This document shows positions 43,565 to 51,890 of a stretch of 64,000 bases of DNA, one piece after another. Source of the DNA: Flavobacterium sp. LC2016-01 (GTDB lineage Bacteria; Bacteroidota; Bacteroidia; Flavobacteriales; Flavobacteriaceae); assembly GCF_009711135.1 (NCBI RefSeq), contig NZ_WMIC01000003.1, positions 62,001 through 126,000 of the forward strand. Direction: 5' to 3'. A model generated the notes under the pieces. The model ran no database searches, was not told the origin of the DNA, and was given only the letters and a program-made list of their open reading frames with translations. The stretch's first letter is position 1. Every line of letters starts with the position of its first letter. The translations under genes were made by a program, and so were the position numbers.

Positions 43565-44851
43565 ATGGCAGAGCAATCTTCAATTCAGTGTCCAAATTGC
43601 GGAACAAATATCGATGTAAATGACATACTGAAACATCAGTTAGAAGATAGTATTCGTAAAGAATTCCAGCAAAAAGCCAATATTCAGACCAGAGAATTGG
43701 AACTTAAAAACGAGCAGTTCGAAAAGGCCAAAACTGAATTTGAAGCCAAAAAGAAACAAGAAAACGAACTTTTTGCCGAACGTTTAGAACGCGAGAAAAA
43801 GACAGCCGAAAAAGAAATCGGAGAAAAACTAAAAGCCAAACTTGAAGAAGAAAATAAAGATCGCTTGGTGGCAATGGAAAAAGAGCTTTCTGAAAAATCA
43901 GCAAAACTTCGGGAATTAAATAAAATGGAGGGCGAAATTGCCAAACTACAACGCGAAAAACTGGAAATGAAAGATGCGATTGAAGCCGAAGCACAAAAGC
44001 AATTGAATGCGACTTTAGTTTTAGAACGCGATAAAATCCGCAAACAGGAAGAAGAGAAAAACGAACTTAAAATCAAAGAATACCAAAAACAATCTGACGA
44101 TCAAAAAAAGCTGATCGAAGAAATGAAACGCAAGCAGGAACAAGGTTCGATGCAATTGCAAGGCGAAGTAATGGAATTGGCAATCGAAGAATGGCTGGCG
44201 AATAATTTTCCGTTAGACACGATTGATGAAATCAAAAAAGGTGCAAACGGTGCAGATTGTCTTCAGATTGTAAATACACGCGAACATCAAAATTGCGGTT
44301 CGATTTATTACGAAAGCAAAAGAACAAAAGCTTTTCAGCCGTCATGGATTGAAAAGTTCAAAAACGATATTCGAACCAAAAGAGCCAATATCGGAGTTTT
44401 AGTTACAGAAGTTATGCCAGCCGGAATGGACCGCATGGGCATGCGCGACGGAATCTGGATTTGTACGTATGAAGAATTTAAAGGCTTGAGTGCGGTTTTG
44501 CGCCAGTCCTTAATTCAGGTAAGTCAGGCGGTTCAGGCGCAGGAAAACAAAGGCGACAAAATGTCGATGTTGTATGATTTTTTAACGAGTAATGAATTCC
44601 GTTTACAAATTGAAGGCATTGTGGAAGGTTTCACGCAAATGCAGGGCGATCTTGATGCTGAAAAAAGAGCGATGCAAAGAATCTGGAAGCAACGTGAAAA
44701 ACAAATCGAAAAAGTAGTCCATAATACTTTAGGAATGTACGGTTCGATTCGCGGCATTGCAGGAAACGCGGTACAGACGGTACGAGCTTTAGAATTGGAT
44801 TTTATTGAAGAAGAATCAGTAAATGAAGATCCTAAAGAATTGTTGGAATAA
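43565..44851 (+). CDS. DUF2130 protein with zinc ribbon and coiled coil
   Basis: 428 residues. N-terminal zinc-ribbon-like half (QCPNCGTNIDVND), then about 170 residues of Lys/Glu-rich coiled coil, then the DUF2130 domain (residues ~195-400: MQLQGEVMELAIEEWLANNF, GADCLQIVNTREHQNCGSIY, YESKRTKAFQPSWIEKFKND, GVLVTEVMPAGMDRMGMRDG, IWICTYEEF). The conserved core (acidic residue, then YYESKRTK) resembles a PD-(D/E)xK nuclease fold, so a DNA-processing role is possible but unproven. Monocistronic. Confidence 0.9.
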   Translation: MAEQSSIQCPNCGTNIDVNDILKHQLEDSIRKEFQQKANIQTRELELKNEQFEKAKTEFEAKKKQENELFAERLEREKKTAEKEIGEKLKAKLEEENKDRLVAMEKELSEKSAKLRELNKMEGEIAKLQREKLEMKDAIEAEAQKQLNATLVLERDKIRKQEEEKNELKIKEYQKQSDDQKKLIEEMKRKQEQGSMQLQGEVMELAIEEWLANNFPLDTIDEIKKGANGADCLQIVNTREHQNCGSIYYESKRTKAFQPSWIEKFKNDIRTKRANIGVLVTEVMPAGMDRMGMRDGIWICTYEEFKGLSAVLRQSLIQVSQAVQAQENKGDKMSMLYDFLTSNEFRLQIEGIVEGFTQMQGDLDAEKRAMQRIWKQREKQIEKVVHNTLGMYGSIRGIAGNAVQTVRALELDFIEEESVNEDPKELLE

Positions 44852-44900
44852 CTTTTTAAAATTCCAATAATTTAAATTCCAAATACCAATTCTCGCAATT

Positions 44901-44993
44901 TTTGTCATTCCGAGGAACGAGGAATCTCCGTACGCTGAGCACGCACTGTTGCGGAATTACTTGCGGAGATTCCTCGTTCCTCGGAATGACAAA
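44901..44993. repeat. TTTGTCATTCCGAGG palindrome (30-bp perfect arms)
   Basis: Arms 44901-44930 (TTTGTCATTCCGAGGAACGA...) and 44964-44993 are perfect 30-bp inverted repeats with a 33-nt centre. It lies between the convergent DUF2130 and META genes, 8 bp from the latter's stop. Half of the same sequence is found at 52135-52162, mini-versions at 12780-12808 and 38861-38882. Confidence 0.9.
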
Positions 44994-45000
44994 CTTTACC

Positions 45001-45780
45001 TTAATCCACCTTCCTAAAAACCAAAAGTTTCCCTGAAGGATTCGACAATATCAATCTATTATTTTCAATAGAATAAGTTGTGGTGCTTTGTAACGCTTTG
45101 GTAAAATCTCCTTCCTTATTTCCAGGAGCGCAAGCCATTAAAGTTGAAATCACTTTAGAAAAACGAAGCAGATCCTTTTCGTAAAAAATAGAACCGCTGA
45201 TTGAATTACAGCCTCCATAACCCATAAAGCTGTTTTCTGAAGAATTAATTTCAATTCTTGGCAATTCTCTTTGAAAATCAGTAGCAAAAACTTTAAAGCT
45301 GTTCATCTCTTCGAGAACCCAAATATCATGAAGTCGGTAATCTGTATTGTATTTTCCGCAACCTTCTACTTTTTTAGCTTGTAACTCTGAGTTATTTTTA
45401 ATTTCAATCGAAACTTTATAAGGCGAAATAGCGCCCGACATTGAATTCTGACATTCTAACTGTTGAATTGTAATTGTCGCTGTCGAAGTTTCATTGCTAA
45501 CTTTGTACATTTTTACATTCGCATCCATCGCTTTTATGACTTCAACTGCCGGGAAAATCAATTTTTCTTTCCCTGGAATCAGCGAAGTAAAAACGATTTC
45601 TTCGTTTCCTATCTTAATTCCCCAAAAGGGTTCGTTTCCAGTTCCGGTAAAAAAATATTTCATTTCGTCTTCCTGAGTTCCATATTCAGAAGTAGTTTGT
45701 TTGGTATCCGAAGTTTTGCCTGCGGCAGATTTACAGCCAATTAATATAAATAAGAGTAAAAGTGAAAGTAAATTTTTCAT
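45001..45780 (-). CDS. Lipoprotein with COG3650-like and META domains
   Basis: 259-residue lipoprotein (lipobox LFILIGCKS, cysteine at residue 16). First domain: TGTGNEPFWGIKIGNEEIVF (COG3650-type, residues ~48-150, with a Cys pair in LECQNSMSG and EGCGKYN). Second domain: META/HslJ fold, INSSENSFMGYGGCNSISGS and VISTLMACAPGNKEGDFTKA, with the family Cys-asparagine turn and the MACAP block. HslJ-type domains are linked to heat or drug stress. Function unknown here. Own transcript; bounded by the 30-bp palindrome. Confidence 0.88.
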   Translation of the reverse strand: MKNLLSLLLLFILIGCKSAAGKTSDTKQTTSEYGTQEDEMKYFFTGTGNEPFWGIKIGNEEIVFTSLIPGKEKLIFPAVEVIKAMDANVKMYKVSNETSTATITIQQLECQNSMSGAISPYKVSIEIKNNSELQAKKVEGCGKYNTDYRLHDIWVLEEMNSFKVFATDFQRELPRIEINSSENSFMGYGGCNSISGSIFYEKDLLRFSKVISTLMACAPGNKEGDFTKALQSTTTYSIENNRLILSNPSGKLLVFRKVD

Positions 45781-45999
45781 AACATTTTTATTAAGAATAT
45801 ATTTTTATCGCAAAACACCTGTAAAATTCTTATGAATTTACAACAATTTTTTGAAATCCTTATTTAGAATCTTTTCAAATTTAAAATAATTTCAAAAGAT
45901 TAAAGTCCACAAAACCCTTACTACGTAAAAGATTACGATAAAATACGTACTAAAAAATCACGATTTCGTTTTCAAAAATAAGATATATACGCATTTTTA

Positions 46000-46021
46000 T
46001 AAGTATAAATACTTATATTTG
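46000..46021 (+). promoter_or_regulatory. nirB promoter with palindromic operator overlapping the -7 element
   Basis: TAAGTATAAATACTTA (46000-46015), a 7-2-7 perfect inverted repeat, overlaps by two bases the -7 element TATATTTG (46014-46021). No -33 TTG is present, so activation by a bound regulator is likely. Extra TACGTA half-sites lie upstream at 45922-45927 and 45945-45950. The same arrangement recurs before the nitrate reductase (60825-60846) and the transporter (53578-53599). Confidence 0.65.
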
Positions 46022-46047
46022 CGTAGTAATACTTAATTAAAGAAATC

Positions 46048-48561
46048 ATGATTAGAGTAATAGTAGTTGGAAACGGCATGGTTGGTTATAAATTTTGCGA
46101 AAAATTCATTGCAAAATCAGGACAGGAAAAGTATCAGATCACTGTATTTGGCGAAGAACCAAGACGCGCTTACGATCGCGTTCATTTAAGCGAATACTTT
46201 GGAGGAAAAACAGCAGATGATTTATCATTATCAACAACTGACTGGTACGCAGAAAACAATATTATTCTAAATACATCTGAATTAATCACAGATATTAATC
46301 GTGAAGAAAAAACAATACATACGCATTTAGAAAAAACACATACGTACGATTACTTAGTTTTAGCGACAGGTTCTTCTGCTTTTGTTCCTCCAATTGACGG
46401 AGTTGAAAAAGAAGGTGTTTTTGTATACAGAACCATCGAAGATCTGGATGCGATTATGGCCTACGCCAAAAAGATAAAAATTAAAGGCGCAACAGAGGCT
46501 GCCGTTTTGGGTGGCGGATTATTAGGCCTTGAAGCTGCAAAAGCCGTGAGAGATTTAGGATTGAATCCGCACGTTGTCGAATTTGCACCGCGTTTGATGC
46601 CGAGACAATTAGACAAAGGTGCGAGCGATATGCTGCAAGCCAAAATTGAAGAATTAAATATTGGTATTCATCTTAATAAAGCAACGCAATATATTGACGG
46701 AAAAGAACGCATAACGGGAATGATGTTTGCCAATGATGAGTTGTTAAAGGTTGACATGTTGGTTATATCTGCCGGAATTAAACCTCGTGACGAATTAGCT
46801 CGAGTTTCAGGACTTGAGGTCGGTTTAAGAGGCGGCGTTGTGGTAAACAATCAAATGCAAACATCAGATCCTTCTATTTTTGCAATTGGCGAAGTGGCAC
46901 TTTACAACCAAAACATTTACGGACTTGTTGCTCCAGGTTACGAAATGGCCGATGTTGCTGCTGAGCAAATCTTAGATGGTACTAAAACCATGAGAGAAAC
47001 CATCGATATGTCGACACAATTGAAATTAATTGGTGTTGAAGTGGCGAGTTTTGGTGATCCTTTCATCGAAAATAATGAAGTTACTGCCATTGTTTATGAA
47101 AATAAATTAAGCGGTATTTACAAAAGAATCAACGTTACTAAAGATTCTAAAACCCTTTTAGGCGGCATTTTAGTTGGAGATTCCAGCGATTATAATTCAC
47201 TTTTCCAGATTTACAGCAACGCAATGGCATTGCCTAAAAATCCAGAAGATTTGATTTTAGGCTCTCGAGACGGTTCTGAAGGTTCTTCTTTAGGAAGCGT
47301 TATGGATTTGCCAGATACGGCCGTAATCTGTTCTTGCGAAAATGTTACCAAAGGCGCAATCTGCTGTAAAATTTTAGACGAAAGTTGTGCTTCTCTTTCA
47401 GATGTCGTAAAAGCAACCAAAGCAACTTCTGGCTGTGGAGGCTGTAAACCAATGGTTTCAGATTTGGTAAAAGCGACTCAAAAATCTTTAGGAAAAGAAG
47501 TAAAAGAAGTAATCTGCGAGCATTTTAACTATAACCGTCAGGAATTATTCGATTTGGTAAAAATCAACAAATACGAGAATTTTTATGATATTCTTGATCA
47601 TCACGGAAAAGGCGATGGCTGTGAAATTTGCAAACCGGTTGTAGCTTCTATTTTCTCTAGTATTTACAACGATACGGCAAACAAACACGTTACAACGCAA
47701 GATACAAATGATAGATTTTTGGCGAATATTCAGCGAAACGGAACGTATTCTGTAGTTCCTAGAGTAGCCGGAGGCGAAATTACTGCCGAGAAATTAATTG
47801 TAATTGGCGAAGTGGCGAAGCAATTCGATTTGTATACTAAAATCACCGGAGCGCAAAGAGTGGATTTATTCGGAGCGCATTTAAGTGATTTACCGAAAAT
47901 CTGGAAAATCTTAATCGATAATGGTTTTGAAAGCGGTCACGCCTACGGAAAATCACTTCGCGCCGTAAAAAGCTGTGTTGGAAATGCCTGGTGTCGTTAC
48001 GGAATGGACGACAGCGCCGGATTTGCCATCGAATTGGAAAACCGATATAAAGGAATCCGTTCTCCTCATAAACTAAAAGGTGGTGTTTCGGCCTGCATTC
48101 GCGAATGCGCAGAAGCCCGAGGAAAAGATTTCGGATTAATAGCTGTTGAAGGCGGATGGAATTTATACATCGCAGGAAATGGCGGAGCCAACCCAAAACA
48201 CGCTGTTTTATTAGCCGAAAAAATAGATAAAGAAACCGTTATCAAATATATGGACCGATTCTTAATGTATTATATCCGTACTGCCGGCCCGCTGATTAGA
48301 ACGTCAACCTGGTTAGAAAAACTAGACGGCGGTTTAGAATATTTGAAAGAAGTAATCATTGAAGATAGTTTAGGCATCTGCGAAACGCTTGAAGCAGAAA
48401 TGCAGACTTTAGTGAACACTTTCGAATGCGAATGGAAACAAGTTCTGGAAAAACCAAGATTATTAAAACGTTTCAATCATTTTGTAAACTCTGACGAGAA
48501 AGACGATAATGCTGTTTTTGTTCCATTAAGAGATCAAAAAATGCCTAAAGCCTGGTCTTAA
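46048..48561 (+). CDS. nirB: Assimilatory nitrite reductase large subunit (NADH)
   Basis: Siroheme nitrite reductase reducing nitrite to ammonium with NADH; 837 residues, cytosolic. Domains: FAD/NAD oxidoreductase (residues 1-400: VIVVGNGMVGYKFCEKF, ATGSSAFVPPIDG, AAVLGGGLLGLEAAKAVRDL), a BFD-like [2Fe-2S] region (425-530: ICSCENVTKGAIC, SGCGGCKPMVSDL, GDGCEICKPVV), ferredoxin-like half domain, then the siroheme/[4Fe-4S] domain (SCVGNAWCRYGMDD, KGGVSACIRECAEARGKDFG) with all four cysteines. Complete and probably active. Followed by nirD after a hairpin-containing 218-bp gap. Confidence 0.97.
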   Translation: MIRVIVVGNGMVGYKFCEKFIAKSGQEKYQITVFGEEPRRAYDRVHLSEYFGGKTADDLSLSTTDWYAENNIILNTSELITDINREEKTIHTHLEKTHTYDYLVLATGSSAFVPPIDGVEKEGVFVYRTIEDLDAIMAYAKKIKIKGATEAAVLGGGLLGLEAAKAVRDLGLNPHVVEFAPRLMPRQLDKGASDMLQAKIEELNIGIHLNKATQYIDGKERITGMMFANDELLKVDMLVISAGIKPRDELARVSGLEVGLRGGVVVNNQMQTSDPSIFAIGEVALYNQNIYGLVAPGYEMADVAAEQILDGTKTMRETIDMSTQLKLIGVEVASFGDPFIENNEVTAIVYENKLSGIYKRINVTKDSKTLLGGILVGDSSDYNSLFQIYSNAMALPKNPEDLILGSRDGSEGSSLGSVMDLPDTAVICSCENVTKGAICCKILDESCASLSDVVKATKATSGCGGCKPMVSDLVKATQKSLGKEVKEVICEHFNYNRQELFDLVKINKYENFYDILDHHGKGDGCEICKPVVASIFSSIYNDTANKHVTTQDTNDRFLANIQRNGTYSVVPRVAGGEITAEKLIVIGEVAKQFDLYTKITGAQRVDLFGAHLSDLPKIWKILIDNGFESGHAYGKSLRAVKSCVGNAWCRYGMDDSAGFAIELENRYKGIRSPHKLKGGVSACIRECAEARGKDFGLIAVEGGWNLYIAGNGGANPKHAVLLAEKIDKETVIKYMDRFLMYYIRTAGPLIRTSTWLEKLDGGLEYLKEVIIEDSLGICETLEAEMQTLVNTFECEWKQVLEKPRLLKRFNHFVNSDEKDDNAVFVPLRDQKMPKAWS

Positions 48562-48622
48562 ATTAAAGCCACAGATTAAAAGGATTAAAAAGATTAAAAA
48601 TAAAATCTGCTCAAATCTGCAA

Positions 48623-48640
48623 TCCCGATAGCTATCGGGA
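48623..48640. repeat. 18-bp perfect palindrome
   Basis: TCCCGATAGCTATCGGGA with no loop, in the nirB-nirD spacer. Probably another dispersed element or an mRNA processing site. Confidence 0.6.
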
Positions 48641-48698
48641 GCGTGAAAAATATAAGCTCCAAAAAAAAAAGAAAAAAATCACAAACGTTTGCTGTCCT

Positions 48699-48755
48699 CT
48701 TACCCTCTTTTTTACTGCGCCATCAAACTCTCTTGATTGTAAAAAGAGGGATAAG
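48699..48755 (+). other. Hairpin in the nirB-nirD spacer
   Basis: CTTACCCTCTTTTTTAC (48699-48715) pairs with GTAAAAAGAGGGATAAG (48739-48755) with one bulge on each side; an inner ATCAA/TTGAT stem closes the loop. It ends 24 bp before nirD and has no T-tract, so it is more likely a processing or stability element than a terminator. Confidence 0.5.
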
Positions 48756-48779
48756 AAACAGGAACAAAAAACATTCAAA

Positions 48780-49157
48780 ATGGAAGAAATCTTAAATCAA
48801 TACGAAACAGTTCATGCGAGCGATGCTACAATTTGGTTCAAAGCAGGTAAAGTTGAAGATTTTCCGACCAATCGCGGTGGCTGCATCAAATACAAAAACA
48901 AACAAATTGCGATTTTCAATTTTACGCGACGCAACGAATGGTACGCTTGCCAAAATGCCTGCCCCCACAAAATGGAAATGGTACTTTCAAGAGGAATGAC
49001 GGGCTCAGCAGACGACATTCCAAAAATCGCCTGCCCAATGCATAAAAAAACCTTCTCTTTAGTTGATGGTTCAAACCTAAACGGAGACGATTTTAAGATT
49101 GCTACATATCCGATTAAAGTTGTAGAAAATGAAGTTTTTGTTGGGTTTGTAGATTAG
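48780..49157 (+). CDS. nirD: Nitrite reductase small subunit (Rieske-like)
   Basis: 125-residue NirD subunit partnering NirB. Rieske-type fold: YACQNACPHKMEMVLSRGM carries the C-x-H position and KIACPMHKKTFSLVDGSNL the C-x2-H position; both Cys-His pairs look present (CPH and CPMH), so this copy may still bind a [2Fe-2S] cluster, whereas some NirD proteins have lost it. Downstream of nirB and upstream of a DUF4202 gene, all co-directional. Confidence 0.92.
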   Translation: MEEILNQYETVHASDATIWFKAGKVEDFPTNRGGCIKYKNKQIAIFNFTRRNEWYACQNACPHKMEMVLSRGMTGSADDIPKIACPMHKKTFSLVDGSNLNGDDFKIATYPIKVVENEVFVGFVD

Positions 49158-49169
49158 ACTTTTAAAGAG

Positions 49170-49251
49170 CCAAGAAGCAAGAACCAAGAAGCAAGAACCA
49201 AGAAGCAAGAAGCAAGATGAGAAAGCGTTGCAAATCTTGCTTCTTGCTTCT
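49170..49251. repeat. 14-bp tandem repeats with hairpin
   Basis: Three perfect head-to-tail copies of CCAAGAAGCAAGAA (49170-49211), then AGAAGCAAGAAGCAAGAT (49201-49218) pairing perfectly with ATCTTGCTTCTTGCTTCT (49234-49251). A second simple repeat, GACTTTCGACTTTCAACTTT, follows at about 49266-49295. The hairpin may terminate the nirBD transcript. Confidence 0.75.
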
Positions 49252-49306
49252 TTCATCTCCCTTTAGACTTTCGACTTTCAACTTTCGACTTTTCTACTTA
49301 ATTCCG

Positions 49307-49314
49307 TATCTTTG
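49307..49314 (+). promoter_or_regulatory. Candidate -7 element for the DUF4202 gene
   Basis: TATCTTTG fits TAnnTTTG and is 24 bp before the ATG. No -33 TTG at normal spacing. It suggests the DUF4202-sensor kinase pair has its own promoter after the repeat hairpin. Confidence 0.4.
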
Positions 49315-49337
49315 AAATTCTATTATCAAACCAAAAA

Positions 49338-49922
49338 ATGACTACACCTTTCCAAAAAGCAAGCGAATGGATTGATGCTGAAAATGCTCAGGATCCGAAT
49401 ATCGAAATTGACCAAAATAACGAATATCCAAAGGAATTACTATATTCAAACCGAATGTATGAAAGACTGATGCAGTTTGAACCAAACGCTTCAGAAGAAA
49501 TTCAGATTGCCTCAAAAGCACAACATATTTGCCGATGGAAAGTCGCACGCGAATCATACCCAATGGATCGTGTGGGTTATTTGAAATGGAGAGAAGAATT
49601 AAAAAAATTCCACGCAAAAACGACTGCCGAAATTCTGGAAAAAGCAGGTTATGATCAGACTTTTATCGATCGCGTTTCGTTTTTAATTGAAAAAAAACTA
49701 CTTAAAAAAGACCACGAAACACAATTATTAGAAGACGTAATTTGTCTGGTATTTTTAGAATATTATTTAGATCCTTTCGTTCACAAACACGACGAAGAAA
49801 AACTAAAAAATATCATCAAAAAAACTTGGGATAAAATGTCGGATAAAGGGCATCAGGAAGCCTTAAAAATAAATTATTCTGAAGAAAATTTAAATCTTAT
49901 AAAAGCTTCTTTAGGATTATAA
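49338..49922 (+). CDS. DUF4202-domain protein
   Basis: 194-residue soluble protein matching DUF4202: FQKASEWIDAENAQDPN, YPKELLYSNRMYERLMQFEP, ASKAQHICRWKVARESYPMD, LLEDVICLVFLEYYLDPF. It is largely helical with a His/Asp pattern (QHICRW...LEDVICLVFLEYY) that recalls HD-type hydrolases. Members are regularly found beside assimilatory nitrite reductase genes, as here, but their role is unknown. Confidence 0.87.
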   Translation: MTTPFQKASEWIDAENAQDPNIEIDQNNEYPKELLYSNRMYERLMQFEPNASEEIQIASKAQHICRWKVARESYPMDRVGYLKWREELKKFHAKTTAEILEKAGYDQTFIDRVSFLIEKKLLKKDHETQLLEDVICLVFLEYYLDPFVHKHDEEKLKNIIKKTWDKMSDKGHQEALKINYSEENLNLIKASLGL

Positions 49923-49984
49923 ATTCGTATGAAATGAGCTGAAAGCGAATTCCATTTTCCTATAAAAAACAAATATCATCCCGA

Positions 49985-51793
49985 ATGAAAAAAAACAATC
50001 AGGAAGAAGATAAAATCACGTTCAAAAATTTACGCCGTCTGTATTTTTTTGCACTTCTTACTATTGCTTTAACTATCATTATCAGTCAGGTTTTAGTGCA
50101 ATACAATCTGAATCAGCAGTTAAGCGATTCTAAAATCATTAATTTTTCTGGAAAACAGAGAATGCTAAGTCAGAAAATTGTCAAAGAAGTGCTGATTCTT
50201 CATTATGTTTCTGATACCGCTTCTTCAAAACAAATTTCGCATTTAAATGAAGTTTTAGCACTTTGGAAAAAGAACCAAAATGCATTAGAAAATGGCAGTG
50301 ACAGCTTGGCTTTTCCAAAAGAAAAATCAGAAACGCTTTCTAAACTTTATCTAGAAATCAATCCAATTTTCAATAAAATTGCACAAACAACTGATTCTTT
50401 TTTATTGAATTTAAAACAGAAAAAACAATCAACCGAAAACCAAAAACTCGTTCAGATTATTCTAGAAAACGAAGGCATTTTCCTTTCTAAAATGAATCAG
50501 ATTGTAACGCAATACGATCTTGAAGCGCATGAAAAAGTAACCGAACAACGCAAAATAGAATATTGGATTTTCGGGTTTACACTTTTGGTTTTACTTTTAG
50601 AATTCTTCTTTATTTTCAAACCGACAAACAAAAAAATCGAACGATTAATCACAAGACTTTTATCTTCTGAAAAGAAAGCTTTGAAGCTCGCATACGACAC
50701 AGAAATTCTAAGCGAAATCAAAGAAAATTCGGTTAAAGAATTAAAATCGCTCAACTATGCAATGGAAAATACTTTATTGTATTGCCGAATTGCGCCTGAC
50801 GGTTCAATAATTCATATTGGCGAAAAATTTGCAAAACTGCTCAATTACACCAAGTTTTCATCTAACAAAAAATTCTCTGAAGTTTTAACCGTTGACGAAA
50901 AAGAACAAACCAATTTTGACCGTTTAATATTCGAAAAACAGCGAAGTGGCTGGCAGGGCGAAATTAAAATTCTAAATAAAGAAGATGTTGAGATTTGGCT
51001 CGATTTATCAATGGTTCCGGTAATGATCAAAAAAGACGAACTGGAACTTTTAATTGTCTGTTTCAACATCACCGAACGCAAAAAAGCACAGCGCGAAGTC
51101 GAACGTTTAAACCTCGAAAACACAACCGAAAAAATCAATCAACAAAAGATTATTTCGAGCAAAATCGTGGAAAATCAAGAAAACGAACAAAACCGAATCG
51201 CCAAAGAAATTCACGACGGAATCGGCCAAATGCTTACGGGTTTAAAATTCAGTTTAGAAAGCATCAATTTAGATGACAGAGAAAAATCAGAACAAAAAAT
51301 TGAGTATTTAAAGAAACTTTCGCTGGACATTATAAAAGGTGTTCGCACAGCAACTTTCAACCTGATGCCACCGGAATTAAGCGATCACGGAATCGTTTCT
51401 TCCCTGGCAAAACTAACCCAGGAACTTTCAAAACTGACTGGAAAAGAAATCCTTTTCTACAACAAAACCGATTTCGATCAGCGTTTGGATTCCCTAATCG
51501 AAATCAATATTTATCGATTAACCCAAGAAGCGATCAACAACGCCATAAAATACGCCGAATCATCGCATATTATTGTCCAGCTTTCGCACAGCGAAACACT
51601 TTTAAGCGTCATTATCGACGATAACGGAAAAGGTTTCGATATCAATTCCGTCAACAAAAAACGCAACAGCGAATCCGGAATGGGCTTATTGTTCATGAAA
51701 GAACGAATTCAATACATCAACGGACGCGTTTTCATCAACTCCATTCCCGGCGAAGGAACGAGAATTACGTTCAATATCCCGATTCTTAAATAA
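49985..51793 (+). CDS. NarX-like membrane sensor histidine kinase (PilJ-PAS-HisKA_3)
   Basis: 602 residues. Two membrane segments (YFFALLTIALTIIISQVLV, residues ~16-34; YWIFGFTLLVLLLEFFFIF, ~192-210) flank a ~155-residue periplasmic helical domain whose start, INFSGKQRMLSQKIVKEVLI, matches the P-box/PilJ-type N-terminus of NarX-family nitrate sensors. Then a PAS domain (~265-370), a HisKA_3 dimer domain with phospho-His in NRIAKEIHDGIGQMLTGLKF near 403, and a HATPase domain (LTQEAINNAIKYAESSHIIV, IIDDNGKGF, GMGLLFMKERI). The partner is the NarL-type regulator 626 bp downstream. Most likely senses nitrate/nitrite. Confidence 0.88.
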   Translation: MKKNNQEEDKITFKNLRRLYFFALLTIALTIIISQVLVQYNLNQQLSDSKIINFSGKQRMLSQKIVKEVLILHYVSDTASSKQISHLNEVLALWKKNQNALENGSDSLAFPKEKSETLSKLYLEINPIFNKIAQTTDSFLLNLKQKKQSTENQKLVQIILENEGIFLSKMNQIVTQYDLEAHEKVTEQRKIEYWIFGFTLLVLLLEFFFIFKPTNKKIERLITRLLSSEKKALKLAYDTEILSEIKENSVKELKSLNYAMENTLLYCRIAPDGSIIHIGEKFAKLLNYTKFSSNKKFSEVLTVDEKEQTNFDRLIFEKQRSGWQGEIKILNKEDVEIWLDLSMVPVMIKKDELELLIVCFNITERKKAQREVERLNLENTTEKINQQKIISSKIVENQENEQNRIAKEIHDGIGQMLTGLKFSLESINLDDREKSEQKIEYLKKLSLDIIKGVRTATFNLMPPELSDHGIVSSLAKLTQELSKLTGKEILFYNKTDFDQRLDSLIEINIYRLTQEAINNAIKYAESSHIIVQLSHSETLLSVIIDDNGKGFDINSVNKKRNSESGMGLLFMKERIQYINGRVFINSIPGEGTRITFNIPILK

Positions 51794-51890
51794 TGTGGCA
51801 ATGTGCCAATTTGATAATTAGATAAAATTACTTAAAGCATCTTAAAAAATTATCTAATTGCCGCATTGACTAATTATCTAATTAAACGTT

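Noticed and set aside
43684..44076. Long minus-strand frame opposite the DUF2130 gene, rich in Ser and Phe
   Set aside because: It is the antisense of the Lys/Glu coiled-coil region, a composition artefact.
47843..48196. 117-codon minus-strand frame inside nirB
   Set aside because: Antisense to the conserved siroheme domain; no start signals, and nirB is clearly the coding strand.
49170..49251. CRISPR-like array
   Set aside because: The 14-bp units are contiguous, with no unique spacers, and no cas genes are present.
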